Part shown: positions 24,970 to 32,954 of the stretch, piece after piece
How the letters are laid out: the number at the start of each line of letters is the position of its first letter
Numbering within the stretch: the first letter of the stretch is position 1
Program-made: the position numbers and the translations under genes
From: an uncultured Porphyromonas sp.
GTDB lineage: Bacteria; Bacteroidota; Bacteroidia; Bacteroidales; Porphyromonadaceae
Reading direction: 5' to 3'
Length of the DNA: 33,291 bases
NCBI GenBank assembly: GCA_945965245.1
Contig: CAMFNC010000110.1
Span: 1 to 33,291 of the forward strand
The notes under the pieces: generated by a model
Told to the model about the DNA's origin: nothing
Seen by the model: only the letters and a program-made list of their open reading frames with translations
Database searches by the model: none

Positions 24970-25022
24970 TCACAGAAACGGATAGCGTGCTTAATTAATA
25001 AGCTCCGCACACCGTTCTGTGA
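24970..25022 (-). terminator. Intrinsic terminator after the DUF1015 gene
   Basis: TCACAGAAACGG (24970-24981) pairs with CCGTTCTGTGA (25012-25022) with one bulged base. GTGC/GCAC can pair further inside. On the minus strand it is followed by ATTTTTTTATTTT, a typical T-tail. It ends the serC-serA-DUF1015 transcript. Confidence 0.75.
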
Positions 25023-25055
25023 CCTTTGATATAGTAATCCCCAAAAGGGATTGGA

Positions 25056-26303
25056 TTAGCTCAGCTTGTGGATAATCAGACCGGAGCGCAGTTTGGGTTC
25101 AAACCATGTAGTCTTCGGAGGCATGATATTGCCCGAGTCTGCAATATCGATAATCTGCTTCATGGTAACAGGATAGAGAGCCAAGGCCATTTTCATTTCA
25201 CCACTATCCACACGTTTCTTCAATTCGCCCAAACCACGAATACCGCCCACGAAGTCAATACGTTTGCTGGAACGGAGGTCTTCGATGCCCAATACATCAC
25301 GCAGAATGAGGTCACTACTGATGGTTACGTCCAAGATTCCGATGGGGTCGTTGTCATTATAAGTACCTTCTTTGGCTGTAAGTGAATACCATTCGCCAGC
25401 GAGGTAAAGCGAAAAATTGTGCAGTTTGGCAGGCTTGTAAATATCGTCACCTTTCTTTTCCACGTCGAAGTTCTTGCGCAGTTTTTCGAGAAATTCTTCT
25501 TCGCTCAATCCATTGAGGTCTTTTACCACACGATTGTAATCAATGATGGTCAGTTGATTGGCAGGGAAACAGACCGCCATGAAATAGTTATACTCTTCAT
25601 CACCACGGTGATTGGGATTGTTTTTGCGCTTTTCGGCACCTACAAGGGCAGCAGCGGCAGAGCGGTGGTGTCCATCGGCAATATACATGGCAGGCATGGC
25701 ACCAAAGAGTTCGGTGATACGCTTGATATCAGTGTCTTCATCAATTACCCACAAGGTGTGACCAAAGCCATCAAACTTGGCTACGAAATCATATTCGGGT
25801 TGCTTGGCGGTATATTTTGCCACAATGGCATCGACTTCACTATTATCGGGATAAGCAAAGAATACCGGTTCGATGTTAGCATCGTTTACACGAACATGCT
25901 TCATACGGTCTTCTTCTTTGTCACGGCGAGTCAGCTCGTGTTTCTTGATTACACCATTGAGGTAGTCATCCACATGAGCACCCACTACCAAACCATATTG
26001 CGTCTTGCCATTCATGGTCTGTGCATATACGTAGTAACATTCTTTGGCATCCTGCACCAACCACCCCTTTTCTTGGAACATGCGGAAGTTTTCGGCAGCC
26101 TTATCGTAAACCATCGGTTCGTGTTCATCGGTTCCCACGGGGAAGTCGATTTCCGGACGAATGATGTGATAAAGTGATTTTTCATTGCCTTTAGCCTCTT
26201 CACGTGCTTCGGCAGAACTTAATACGTCATACGGACGAGAGCAAACTTGCTCCACCAGATCTTTCGGGGGACGTACACCCTTAAATGGTTTAATGATAGC
26301 CAT
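25056..26303 (-). CDS. DUF1015 family protein of the serine operon
   Basis: The 415-residue protein matches DUF1015 along its full length: it opens IKPFKGVRPP and RPYDVLSSAEAREEA, and has the central invariant motif YIADGHHRSAAA (about residues 207-218) and the later FMAVCFPANQLTIIDYNR block. It looks soluble and cytoplasmic. The biochemical role is not established from the sequence. Its place directly behind serC and serA, a linkage common in Bacteroidales, suggests a part in serine or phosphoserine metabolism or its control (inference). It starts 105 bp after serA, with a terminator-like hairpin between them, so its expression may be a fraction of that of serA. Confidence 0.85.
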   Translation of the reverse strand: MAIIKPFKGVRPPKDLVEQVCSRPYDVLSSAEAREEAKGNEKSLYHIIRPEIDFPVGTDEHEPMVYDKAAENFRMFQEKGWLVQDAKECYYVYAQTMNGKTQYGLVVGAHVDDYLNGVIKKHELTRRDKEEDRMKHVRVNDANIEPVFFAYPDNSEVDAIVAKYTAKQPEYDFVAKFDGFGHTLWVIDEDTDIKRITELFGAMPAMYIADGHHRSAAAALVGAEKRKNNPNHRGDEEYNYFMAVCFPANQLTIIDYNRVVKDLNGLSEEEFLEKLRKNFDVEKKGDDIYKPAKLHNFSLYLAGEWYSLTAKEGTYNDNDPIGILDVTISSDLILRDVLGIEDLRSSKRIDFVGGIRGLGELKKRVDSGEMKMALALYPVTMKQIIDIADSGNIMPPKTTWFEPKLRSGLIIHKLS

Positions 26304-26337
26304 ATTCGTGAATTTGTTTGATTTTTAAGAAAAGAAA

Positions 26338-26383
26338 GCAGGCGGCTGGGGGCTTCGGTATCCGTTTACCCTCGATCGCCTGC
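26338..26383 (-). terminator. Terminator-like hairpin between serA and the DUF1015 gene
   Basis: GCAGGCG (26338-26344) and CGCCTGC (26377-26383) form a 7-bp GC-rich stem with a 32-nt loop. On the minus strand the stem is followed by TTTCTTTTCTT. It lies about 25 bp past the serA stop and about 35 bp before the DUF1015 start, which leaves no room for a separate promoter behind it. Confidence 0.6.
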
Positions 26384-26408
26384 CCTATTAGTTAATTGCC
26401 CGATCGGT

Positions 26409-27332
26409 TTATTTGTTTACGCGGAAGCGTTCGTCTCCTTTTTCGAAGAAAGACACAATTTGGTTGGCAGCAGCCAAACCTGCATTATTATTGGCTTCAG
26501 CAGTCTGAGCCCCCATCTTCTTGGGAGTAGAGAAGTAACGTTCGGGCAAAGCGGCCAACATAGCTTCGTGATTATCGGGCATAATATCTGTCATATACTG
26601 CAGATCTTCACGTTCTTGCAGAGCTTTCATCATACCGGCTTCATCAATAATTTCCTTACGAGCCGTATTCACAACGATACCACCCTTAGGCATTTTGCTA
26701 ACAAGTTCGTAGTTGATTGACTGACGAGTTTCGGCAGTGGCAGGAGCGTGCAGAGATACAATGTCGCTCTTTTCAAACAATTCTGCCACAGAAGCCACGG
26801 GTGTGCAACCGGCTTCTTCGATAGCCTTAGCAGGAACAAAAGCATCGTATGCCAATACTTCCATACCGAAACCTTTGGCAATGCGAGCCACATTGCGACC
26901 AACGTTACCAAAAGCCAAGATACCGATTTTCTTACCCATCAATTCAGAACCGGATTTGCCATTGAAACGGTTACGAACAGCGAATACCAGCAAGCCGAAT
27001 ACCAATTCTGCCACAGCGTTTGAGTTCTGTCCTGGAGTGTTCATTACGCATACGTTATGAGCAGTAGCGGCAGGTAGTTCCACATTATCGAAACCGGCAC
27101 CGGCACGTACCACAGTTTTCAGGTTCTTGGCTGCATCCAAAACTTCTGCATCCACTTTATCGCTACGGATGATGATGGCATCCACATCAGCCACAGCCTT
27201 CAGGAACTGAGCTTTTTCGGTATATTTTTCCAACATTACGGTTTCGTAACCGGCATTGTCCAATACGGACTTTATACCCTGAACGGCAGTTGCCGCAAAG
27301 GGTTTTTCTGTTGCAATCAGAACTTTCTTCAT
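26409..27332 (-). CDS. serA: D-3-phosphoglycerate dehydrogenase, short type
   Basis: First step of serine synthesis from 3-phosphoglycerate. The 307-residue protein has only the catalytic and NAD-binding domains and no ACT regulatory domain. The Rossmann motif reads AFGNVG near residues 140-145 (an Ala replaces the usual first Gly). The catalytic Arg is R225 in NTARKEIID. At the place of the usual catalytic His (TPHxG) the sequence has TPKKMGAQT with Lys271. This Lys form is known as the type IIIK group shared by Bacteroidales and Entamoeba. The gene lies between serC (182-bp gap) and the DUF1015 gene. Confidence 0.93.
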   Translation of the reverse strand: MKKVLIATEKPFAATAVQGIKSVLDNAGYETVMLEKYTEKAQFLKAVADVDAIIIRSDKVDAEVLDAAKNLKTVVRAGAGFDNVELPAATAHNVCVMNTPGQNSNAVAELVFGLLVFAVRNRFNGKSGSELMGKKIGILAFGNVGRNVARIAKGFGMEVLAYDAFVPAKAIEEAGCTPVASVAELFEKSDIVSLHAPATAETRQSINYELVSKMPKGGIVVNTARKEIIDEAGMMKALQEREDLQYMTDIMPDNHEAMLAALPERYFSTPKKMGAQTAEANNNAGLAAANQIVSFFEKGDERFRVNK

Positions 27333-27379
27333 GATTTCAGCTTTATTTTCTTTTAATGATTTGCATATACAAAATGAAA

Positions 27380-27476
27380 AATTGACCCGTGGACTGCGCT
27401 AGGCATTCTCTCCGAGTCAATTCTTGGATGTTTATTGACGTTTGAGGTTTGGCGTTATAGGCATGACTATGGTCAT
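27380..27476 (-). promoter_or_regulatory. Dyad symmetries in the serC-serA spacer
   Basis: Two dyads lie in the 182-bp spacer. AATTGAC (27380-27386) / GTCAATT (27416-27422) forms a 7-bp stem followed on the minus strand by TTTTCATTTTG, a weak terminator or attenuator. ATGACTATGGTCAT (27463-27476) is a 14-bp palindrome with one mismatched pair, operator-like. Neither has a known ligand or regulator. Confidence 0.35.
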
Positions 27477-27514
27477 ATTCATCCTAAAATCGCTTTTACC
27501 GTTTGTCGGGGGAA

Positions 27515-28582
27515 TTAGTGCTTACGCTCGAATTCGGTCATGCAATCAATGAGAGCTTTAACGCTTTCAATGGGCATAGCATTGTAAAGGCTGGCACGGA
27601 AACCACCCACAGAGCGGTGACCCTTGATGCCTACCATACCACGTTCGGTAGCAAAAGCAGCAAAATCAGCTTCGAGGTCTTTGTACTCATCATTCATCAC
27701 AAAGCAAACGTTCATTACAGAGCGGTCTTCGGTTGCCACGGTACCACGGAACAGTTTGTTGTTGTCGATAGCATCGTACAGAATAGCAGCACGTTCTTCG
27801 GCCAATTTCTGCATCACCTTAATACCTCCCATTTCTTTATACCACTTCAAGGTTTGAAGAGCCACATAAACGGGGAATACAGGAGGAGTATTGAACATAG
27901 AGTCCTTTTTGATGTGTGTATTGTAGTTCAACATCGTAGGCAGAGGACGATCCACCTGACCCAGAGCGTCACGACGAACCAATACGAATGTAGCACCGGC
28001 AGGAGCCAGATTCTTCTGAGCGCCACCATAAATCAGGTCATACTTAGACACATCCACGGGACGAGAGAAAATATCGGAAGACATATCAGCCACCAAACGA
28101 ACCTTGGTATCAGGATCTTTGCGGATTTCGGTACCATAGATGGTATTGTTGCTGGTGTAGTGAAAGTAATCCACATCTTCGGGAATAGTGTAATTTTTAG
28201 GGATGTAGGTAAAGTTTTTATCCTCAGAAGAGGCCACAACTTCTACTTCGCCAATCAACTTAGCTTCCTTGATGGCATTAGTGGACCAAGTACCGGTATT
28301 GAGATAAGCAGCTTTTTTCTTGAGCAAGTTCAGAGGAGCTTGATAGAATTGCAAGCTGGCACCACCACCCAGATAAATCAGTTCGTATCCTTCGGGAGCT
28401 TCAATCAACTCTTTGAACAAGTCACGAGCTTCTTGCATTACGGCTGAGAACTCTTTGCCACGATGAGAAACCTCAAGCAATGACAATTGTGTACCGGCAA
28501 AATCAAGGCAAGCCATAGCAGCATTCTTAATCACGTTGTCGTTCAGAATGCAAGGACCTGCAGAAAAATTGTGCTTTTTCAT
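27515..28582 (-). CDS. serC: Phosphoserine aminotransferase
   Basis: PLP enzyme converting 3-phosphohydroxypyruvate to phosphoserine, second step of serine synthesis; the same enzyme can serve the vitamin B6 pathway. It begins KKHNFSAGPCILND (class V aminotransferase opening) and has LIYLGGGASLQF at about 68-79. The PLP lysine is K190 in YGGAQKNLAPAG, followed by the usual TPPVFPVY segment. The length of 355 residues is normal. It is the first gene of the serC-serA-DUF1015 cluster, with a near-perfect promoter about 90 bp upstream. Confidence 0.97.
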   Translation of the reverse strand: MKKHNFSAGPCILNDNVIKNAAMACLDFAGTQLSLLEVSHRGKEFSAVMQEARDLFKELIEAPEGYELIYLGGGASLQFYQAPLNLLKKKAAYLNTGTWSTNAIKEAKLIGEVEVVASSEDKNFTYIPKNYTIPEDVDYFHYTSNNTIYGTEIRKDPDTKVRLVADMSSDIFSRPVDVSKYDLIYGGAQKNLAPAGATFVLVRRDALGQVDRPLPTMLNYNTHIKKDSMFNTPPVFPVYVALQTLKWYKEMGGIKVMQKLAEERAAILYDAIDNNKLFRGTVATEDRSVMNVCFVMNDEYKDLEADFAAFATERGMVGIKGHRSVGGFRASLYNAMPIESVKALIDCMTEFERKH

Positions 28583-28668
28583 AGCAGAATAATTTTTTTG
28601 AAGTTATTAATTTTATTGACTAAATTTCTAATTTATTGTGGTTTAGCTTGTTTTCCACCAAACCAATG

Positions 28669-28699
28669 CAAAGGTATTAAACAAAACTTATATGGCAAA
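28669..28699 (-). promoter_or_regulatory. Promoter of the serine operon
   Basis: On the minus strand, TTTG (28699-28696), a 19-nt spacer and TACCTTTG (28676-28669) fit the Bacteroidota consensus exactly. Transcription would begin near 28662, about 80 nt before serC. Confidence 0.7.
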
Positions 28700-28770
28700 G
28701 CCTTTATAGATAATTTTACCGCAGTCATCAAACCACCATACCGTCCATTTGTTTTTTCGATAGTTTCGAC

Positions 28771-29082
28771 CTATTTCTTGTTGTGGTCATATCTCCGGGC
28801 GTAGATTACCAGAAACAGCACACCACCCAAAACCACTATCAACATAATGTTTTCGTTTATCGCATCCAAACTCAACCACCGAAAAAGATAAAAACCAGCA
28901 ATAATGAGCGTGCCGATCAAAACAAGACCATTGCGAAGAAAAGTAGATAAACCTTCCACATCCACATTTTTCTTTTTGTCTTCCGGCATGGTATTATACC
29001 CAGCTATCACATCCGGAGCATATTTAACCAAGAATCCGCAACCAATCAGCAGTAATCCAATCAACCAAATAACAACGTCCAT
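28771..29082 (-). CDS. DUF3784 family small membrane protein
   Basis: A 103-residue protein with one N-terminal membrane span (about 3-20), then the family-type soluble loop (DVIAGYNTMPEDKKKNVDVE) and two more spans near 49-68 and 77-95. DUF3784 proteins of Firmicutes and Bacteroidota share the span-AGYNTM-span plan and have no known function. It has its own promoter candidate and lies upstream of the serine operon, with that operon's promoter close behind its stop. Confidence 0.8.
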   Translation of the reverse strand: MDVVIWLIGLLLIGCGFLVKYAPDVIAGYNTMPEDKKKNVDVEGLSTFLRNGLVLIGTLIIAGFYLFRWLSLDAINENIMLIVVLGGVLFLVIYARRYDHNKK

Positions 29083-29115
29083 ATGTATTCTGTTTTAAAG
29101 GTTATTTATCTGTTA

Positions 29116-29147
29116 CAAAGATAAAGAATTATCCAGTATGGATCAAC
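29116..29147 (-). promoter_or_regulatory. Probable promoter of the DUF3784 gene
   Basis: On the minus strand, TATCTTTG (29123-29116) is a perfect -7 box, with GTTG (29147-29144) at the -33 position after a 20-nt spacer. It lies 34 bp upstream of the start codon. Confidence 0.5.
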
Positions 29148-29196
29148 ATCAGGCTCTCTCTTATCATAGGAAGCTTGATTAACCATTTGAATGCAA

Positions 29197-29580
29197 TCAT
29201 CGTTTTTTGAATTTTCCGCCTTTCAGGTCTCCCTGTTTCATACGTTCGTTGAATTTCTGCCAAAGTTTGTCGAGGAAGTAGGTGCAGCTATTATCCCTAC
29301 GACGTTTAATGTCAATATAGGCACTGAAGCAGTTCTTGGTTTCCACACCAAAGGTTCCGGAAAGGGTATCCGCTAATTCCTCCATGCCAATCTCTCCATC
29401 ATTGATGCAGTCACTAGTATTAAGGTCATAGAGCTATTCTTTCAAATCCAAAGTCTTACTCGTCCAATGAAACTTTTTGGTAGATTTGGGATATACAACA
29501 TGCATCTTCAGCAATTCTAACTCCATGTCTATAATAAAAGCCTTTCCACCATATTTCTCACTACGGTTGTTGAATGCGTC
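29197..29580 (-). pseudogene. RteC-like regulator remnant
   Basis: The translated minus strand gives HWTSKTLDLKE, an in-frame TAG (29436-29434), then LYDLNTSDCINDGEIGMEELADTL in consecutive pieces, and ends with YIDIKRRRDNSCTYFLDKLW and FNERMKQGD. The order W(T)xSKxDLxEL-IYALxxxxxxNNGxxxxKELA-F-Y-IRxRKxxxTxFLDxLxxxLxxRM is that of the C-terminal domain of RteC, a regulator carried by CTnDOT-like conjugative transposons. The N-terminal half is missing and the stop splits the rest, so this is a relic. It suggests past presence of a conjugative element nearby. Confidence 0.6.
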
Positions 29581-29623
29581 TCAGGGGAAAAGCACTTCTA
29601 TGGACTTTCCATAATATTTTTAG

Positions 29624-29953
29624 TCAGACTTCCGTTACTACGGTGAACAGCACAAGGTCACTATCACCCGTATTGACTATGCTGTGCGTGGCACCTTTGG
29701 GACAAAAATGCACGTTGCCGGGGAGTAGCGTTTCCTCGTATTCATTGCAAATGGCCTTTCCTGTGCCACTGACGATGTAGTTTATATCCTTACTCGTCGA
29801 GTGTGGATGCAGTCCGATAGACGAACCGGCGGGCAGAATACTGTATATAATTTTTCCGCTTTCGCAGACAAATATCCGTGCATGGCATTCCCCCTCGCCG
29901 CCATTCATCTTCTGAACCGTTATCTCGTTTATATGGTTGAAATCGATTTTCAT
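29624..29953 (-). CDS. Small cupin-domain protein
   Basis: A 109-residue single-domain cupin. Motif 1 is seen as GLHPHSTSKDINYIVSGTG, with the His-x-His pair and Asp in place of the usual Glu. Motif 2 is GNVHFCPKGATHSIVN, with the PxG and metal-ligand His. It probably binds one metal ion. The substrate or role is unknown; small cupins of this size act as isomerases, dioxygenases or sugar-binding sensors. It lies downstream of the esterase gene on the same strand, with a 122-bp gap. Confidence 0.85.
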   Translation of the reverse strand: MKIDFNHINEITVQKMNGGEGECHARIFVCESGKIIYSILPAGSSIGLHPHSTSKDINYIVSGTGKAICNEYEETLLPGNVHFCPKGATHSIVNTGDSDLVLFTVVTEV

Positions 29954-30075
29954 AGCTACCTATTAGATATTAACAATAACAAAGAAAAGAACACCTAAAG
30001 TGAGCAATGTGAGCATCTTGATGTAAACATTGTATTGTCCCAGATTGTTTTGTATTGAAGATTGGTAAACAAAGC

Positions 30076-31065
30076 TTATTTTTTCTGTTTGAAAAGCCAA
30101 TCACGCACGGCTTCGAGCCGGTAGGCGTAGTCGAACGAGTACATGTGCTCGCCGCCGTTTTTCATCTTCATATTTACAGGTGTAACGGTGTTGGGCGAGA
30201 ACCGAACGAAGTTAATACCGTATCCTTTGCGGATAAGTTCCTTCACTTTTGCCTCCTGCTCGGCCTGTGGTAGTCGTGCTGAGAATTCGGTTTCGCCATA
30301 TGCTACGCCTTTGTCTGAAAGCATTTGTCCCAACTCCTTCATCCCAGTGGATGCTTTCGGGTCAGCTGCCGAAACAACATAGAAAAACTTTTTATTGGCA
30401 AGGGGCGATAACACATTCACATCCCACTGGCTGCCCACAAACAACGACGCGGCGAACAAATCGGGATACCTAGAGTTGAAGTAAAACGAAATCATTCCGC
30501 CCATCGACTGTCCGGTGGTGTACAATCGGTTTTTATCAATACTGTACTTCCCAACAATGTACTGCAACAAACGCAAAGCCACATCGGCTTCATCGGTCAC
30601 CTGCCACTGGTCGTTGGTTACGTTTTCAGGACCTTCAAACGAAGGAACCAGCACAAAGCTCGGATTTTTGGCTTGGCTTTCATCCGTAGCCCAGATAATG
30701 CCTCCGTAGCCATGTTTGAGCGATGCCATCACGCCCTTGCCCACCGTGCTGGCATCTGCCATAAACAGCACCAACGGATATTGTTGGTTAGGGTCGTAAT
30801 TTTTGGGGATAAACAAATTGTAGTGTATCGTTCGCCCTGTTTTCCTATCCTCAAAGGCCAGCTGTTGGAACCTGGGAGCGATTTCCTCGCGCAGAACAAG
30901 CAAATGAGAATCGTAGCTTTTGTCTGCCCCGCCGTACTCACCTGTCCAGAGGCTTTGCGCAGGCAGTGTCGAAGAAGTTGTCTGCATATTTTTCTTGAAA
31001 ACTGTGCAACCTGCAACAACGGCAAGCGCTGCAAATACCAATACGGTTGATTGTATTCTTTTCAT
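30076..31065 (-). CDS. Lipoprotein esterase of the alpha/beta-hydrolase fold
   Basis: The first 20 residues form a lipoprotein signal with lipobox VVAGC (Cys at residue 20), so the product is expected to be lipid-anchored. The enzyme region resembles the PHB depolymerase / feruloyl-esterase group. The nucleophile elbow is GQSMGG, and a probable acid (in SAADPKAS) and a C-terminal His (in GGEHMYSFDYAY) follow in the right order. Upstream, LVLFMADASTVGKG marks the oxyanion-hole strand. The length is 329 residues. Natural substrates are not evident; acetyl or feruloyl groups on glycans, or peptides, are possible. A one-off -7 box (CACCTTTG) lies near 31097-31104. Confidence 0.85.
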   Translation of the reverse strand: MKRIQSTVLVFAALAVVAGCTVFKKNMQTTSSTLPAQSLWTGEYGGADKSYDSHLLVLREEIAPRFQQLAFEDRKTGRTIHYNLFIPKNYDPNQQYPLVLFMADASTVGKGVMASLKHGYGGIIWATDESQAKNPSFVLVPSFEGPENVTNDQWQVTDEADVALRLLQYIVGKYSIDKNRLYTTGQSMGGMISFYFNSRYPDLFAASLFVGSQWDVNVLSPLANKKFFYVVSAADPKASTGMKELGQMLSDKGVAYGETEFSARLPQAEQEAKVKELIRKGYGINFVRFSPNTVTPVNMKMKNGGEHMYSFDYAYRLEAVRDWLFKQKK

Positions 31066-31142
31066 AATCCTATAATCTTGTATGTCTTAATGAATGCAAA
31101 GGTGCGATATTTGGGAGAAAGACGGGCTATGGAAATGGATAG

Positions 31143-32939
31143 TTATCCCAACTTTTTCCCGAGAACGCTGCAGATGGTTTCCACTATTTTCTCATAGTCT
31201 CCGATTGAACTGTCTATCATCAAATGATAATGGTGGCAATCATCCCATTGACAGCCCGTATAGTGCAAACAGTGCTCCCGACGTTCTTTATCGATGTGCT
31301 TCAATAGTCTTTCGGCTCTGTCGCTTTCCTCTCCGTATTCGGAAACGACGCGCTCCATTCGCACCTTTTCATTTGCATAGACGAAAATGCGTAAAATGTT
31401 CGGATGGTCTTGCAGGACAAAATTGGCAAGGCGTCCCACGATGACGCATGACTCCCTGTCTGCAATATCGCGTATAATGCGGCATTGGGCTTGGAACACG
31501 GCAGTCTGCACTGGGTCATCATACATCAGTCGTCCGTCTACCTTTTGCTCGCTCTCACCGACAATCCGTTCGCTCAGTCCGCTTTTCTCGGCAGTGAGTG
31601 AAATCAATTCTCGGTCATAAAACGTTACGCCGAGCTGCTGCGCCAGCAGTTCGCCTATGCGGTGGCCTCCGCTACCGTATTCGCGTGAGATGGTGACGAC
31701 AAACGGTAGGGTCGCGCTCGCAGGTGTGACCGCCTCTTGCACTGCTGTTCCGGCAACCGTCAGCCGGTTCTGCGGATTGAACGATGAAACATGGCGCCGA
31801 CCAAAGACGTAGTAATATCCCCACGAAAGGATGCATGGCACAATCATCCAAAGAAACATGGCATTGTAAGAGAGGTTTTTAACCAGTAGTCCGGCGAGAA
31901 GTCCACCTAAAGCAATACCAAAATCAAAGGCGACAAAGAATGTGGAACTGGCTGCACCACGTCGTTCTGTGGCTACGGCATGCATTGCCATCGTTTGCAA
32001 GGAAGGCTGAACGGCTCCGAAACTATAACCCAGCAAGAGGGCTGATATCAGATAACAGGGCAGGTTGTGGGCAAAGACCAAAAGTAAGATGCCCACTATG
32101 ATTGCGGCGTTGCCTGAATAGACCAACCTTGCTTCGCCATATTTGTCGATGGCGCGCCCCAGTAGAATACGTGTGGCTACTGTTCCCAGTGCGATAAAAA
32201 TGAAATAGAGGCCGCCACCAGGCAGTTCGCAAGAGGTGGCGTAGATGGCCACATAGACTTCAATCACGCCGTATGCCATCATGAAGAAAAACTGCGTGAC
32301 GGAGGCGGGCAGCGACATCGGCTCGAACAGTTCGCTAAGACGCAATGGAGCTTCCGACGTCGTGTAATTGCGCGACCGTATGCCTATGCCTATCAGCAGT
32401 GCCACCAAGGCCACCAAGGCTGCAATGGCAAAGAGTGGACGGAACCCCCATGCATTCATCACCGCAAGTCCCAGTGCCGGCGCCACAGCCGTTGAAATCG
32501 CCATCGAGAGCCCGTACATGCCAAGCCCTTCGCCCATGCGGCTGTGCGGAATGATGTCCGTCACCCATGTGGAGGACGCATTGCTCGATGCTGCATGGAA
32601 CACGCCGTGCACCGTGCGAAGCACAACGGCCAGCGCAATGCCTGCTGAGACGAAATATCCCATCGGGATGAATGCCATACCGACGAGTCCCAGCACGAGG
32701 ATGGCGCGTCGCCCCCGTGTGTCGATAAGCCAACCCACGAAAGGTCTCGACACGATGGAGGCTACACTGAACAGGGCTGTTGCCAGCCCGATGGTCAGCG
32801 CATCGCCCCCCAGCCAGGTAACAAAGAAGGGGAACGTGGGCAATAAGGCATGAAAATTGACGAAAATAAAAAAGTTTACCAGACAGATTCTAACGAAAGA
32901 ACCGGACCAGAGGTCATGTTTTTTTGCTGTTTTATTCAT
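31143..32939 (-). CDS. MFS transporter fused to a cytidylate-kinase-like domain
   Basis: A single uninterrupted 598-residue frame joins two unrelated modules. Residues 1 to about 385 form a 12-span major facilitator transporter with the loop motif GWLIDTRGRRAIL (about 69-81) and a second-half counterpart GRAIDKYGEARLV. After a linker of about 25 residues, residues 411-598 form a cytidylate-kinase-like domain (Cytidylate_kin2 type). This part has the modified P-loop SREYGSGGHRIG, then FYDRELI, GRLANFVL, RIFVYANEKVRMERV and a C-terminal DSSIGDYEKIVETI. The kinase half would face the cytoplasm. The transported solute and the kinase substrate are unknown. The gene stands alone, with a terminator-like hairpin just before its start. 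Confidence 0.88.
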   Translation of the reverse strand: MNKTAKKHDLWSGSFVRICLVNFFIFVNFHALLPTFPFFVTWLGGDALTIGLATALFSVASIVSRPFVGWLIDTRGRRAILVLGLVGMAFIPMGYFVSAGIALAVVLRTVHGVFHAASSNASSTWVTDIIPHSRMGEGLGMYGLSMAISTAVAPALGLAVMNAWGFRPLFAIAALVALVALLIGIGIRSRNYTTSEAPLRLSELFEPMSLPASVTQFFFMMAYGVIEVYVAIYATSCELPGGGLYFIFIALGTVATRILLGRAIDKYGEARLVYSGNAAIIVGILLLVFAHNLPCYLISALLLGYSFGAVQPSLQTMAMHAVATERRGAASSTFFVAFDFGIALGGLLAGLLVKNLSYNAMFLWMIVPCILSWGYYYVFGRRHVSSFNPQNRLTVAGTAVQEAVTPASATLPFVVTISREYGSGGHRIGELLAQQLGVTFYDRELISLTAEKSGLSERIVGESEQKVDGRLMYDDPVQTAVFQAQCRIIRDIADRESCVIVGRLANFVLQDHPNILRIFVYANEKVRMERVVSEYGEESDRAERLLKHIDKERREHCLHYTGCQWDDCHHYHLMIDSSIGDYEKIVETICSVLGKKLG

Positions 32940-32954
32940 CTCTCTTTTTTATTG

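Noticed and set aside
24929..24973. Upstream start for the dipeptidase
   Set aside because: It would add AT-rich intergenic residues before a perfect signal peptide.
25419..26177. 252-codon plus-strand frame opposite the DUF1015 gene
   Set aside because: Antisense shadow without domain signals.
27503..28447. 314-codon plus-strand frame opposite serC
   Set aside because: Shadow of an unambiguous phosphoserine aminotransferase gene; no recognisable motif of its own.
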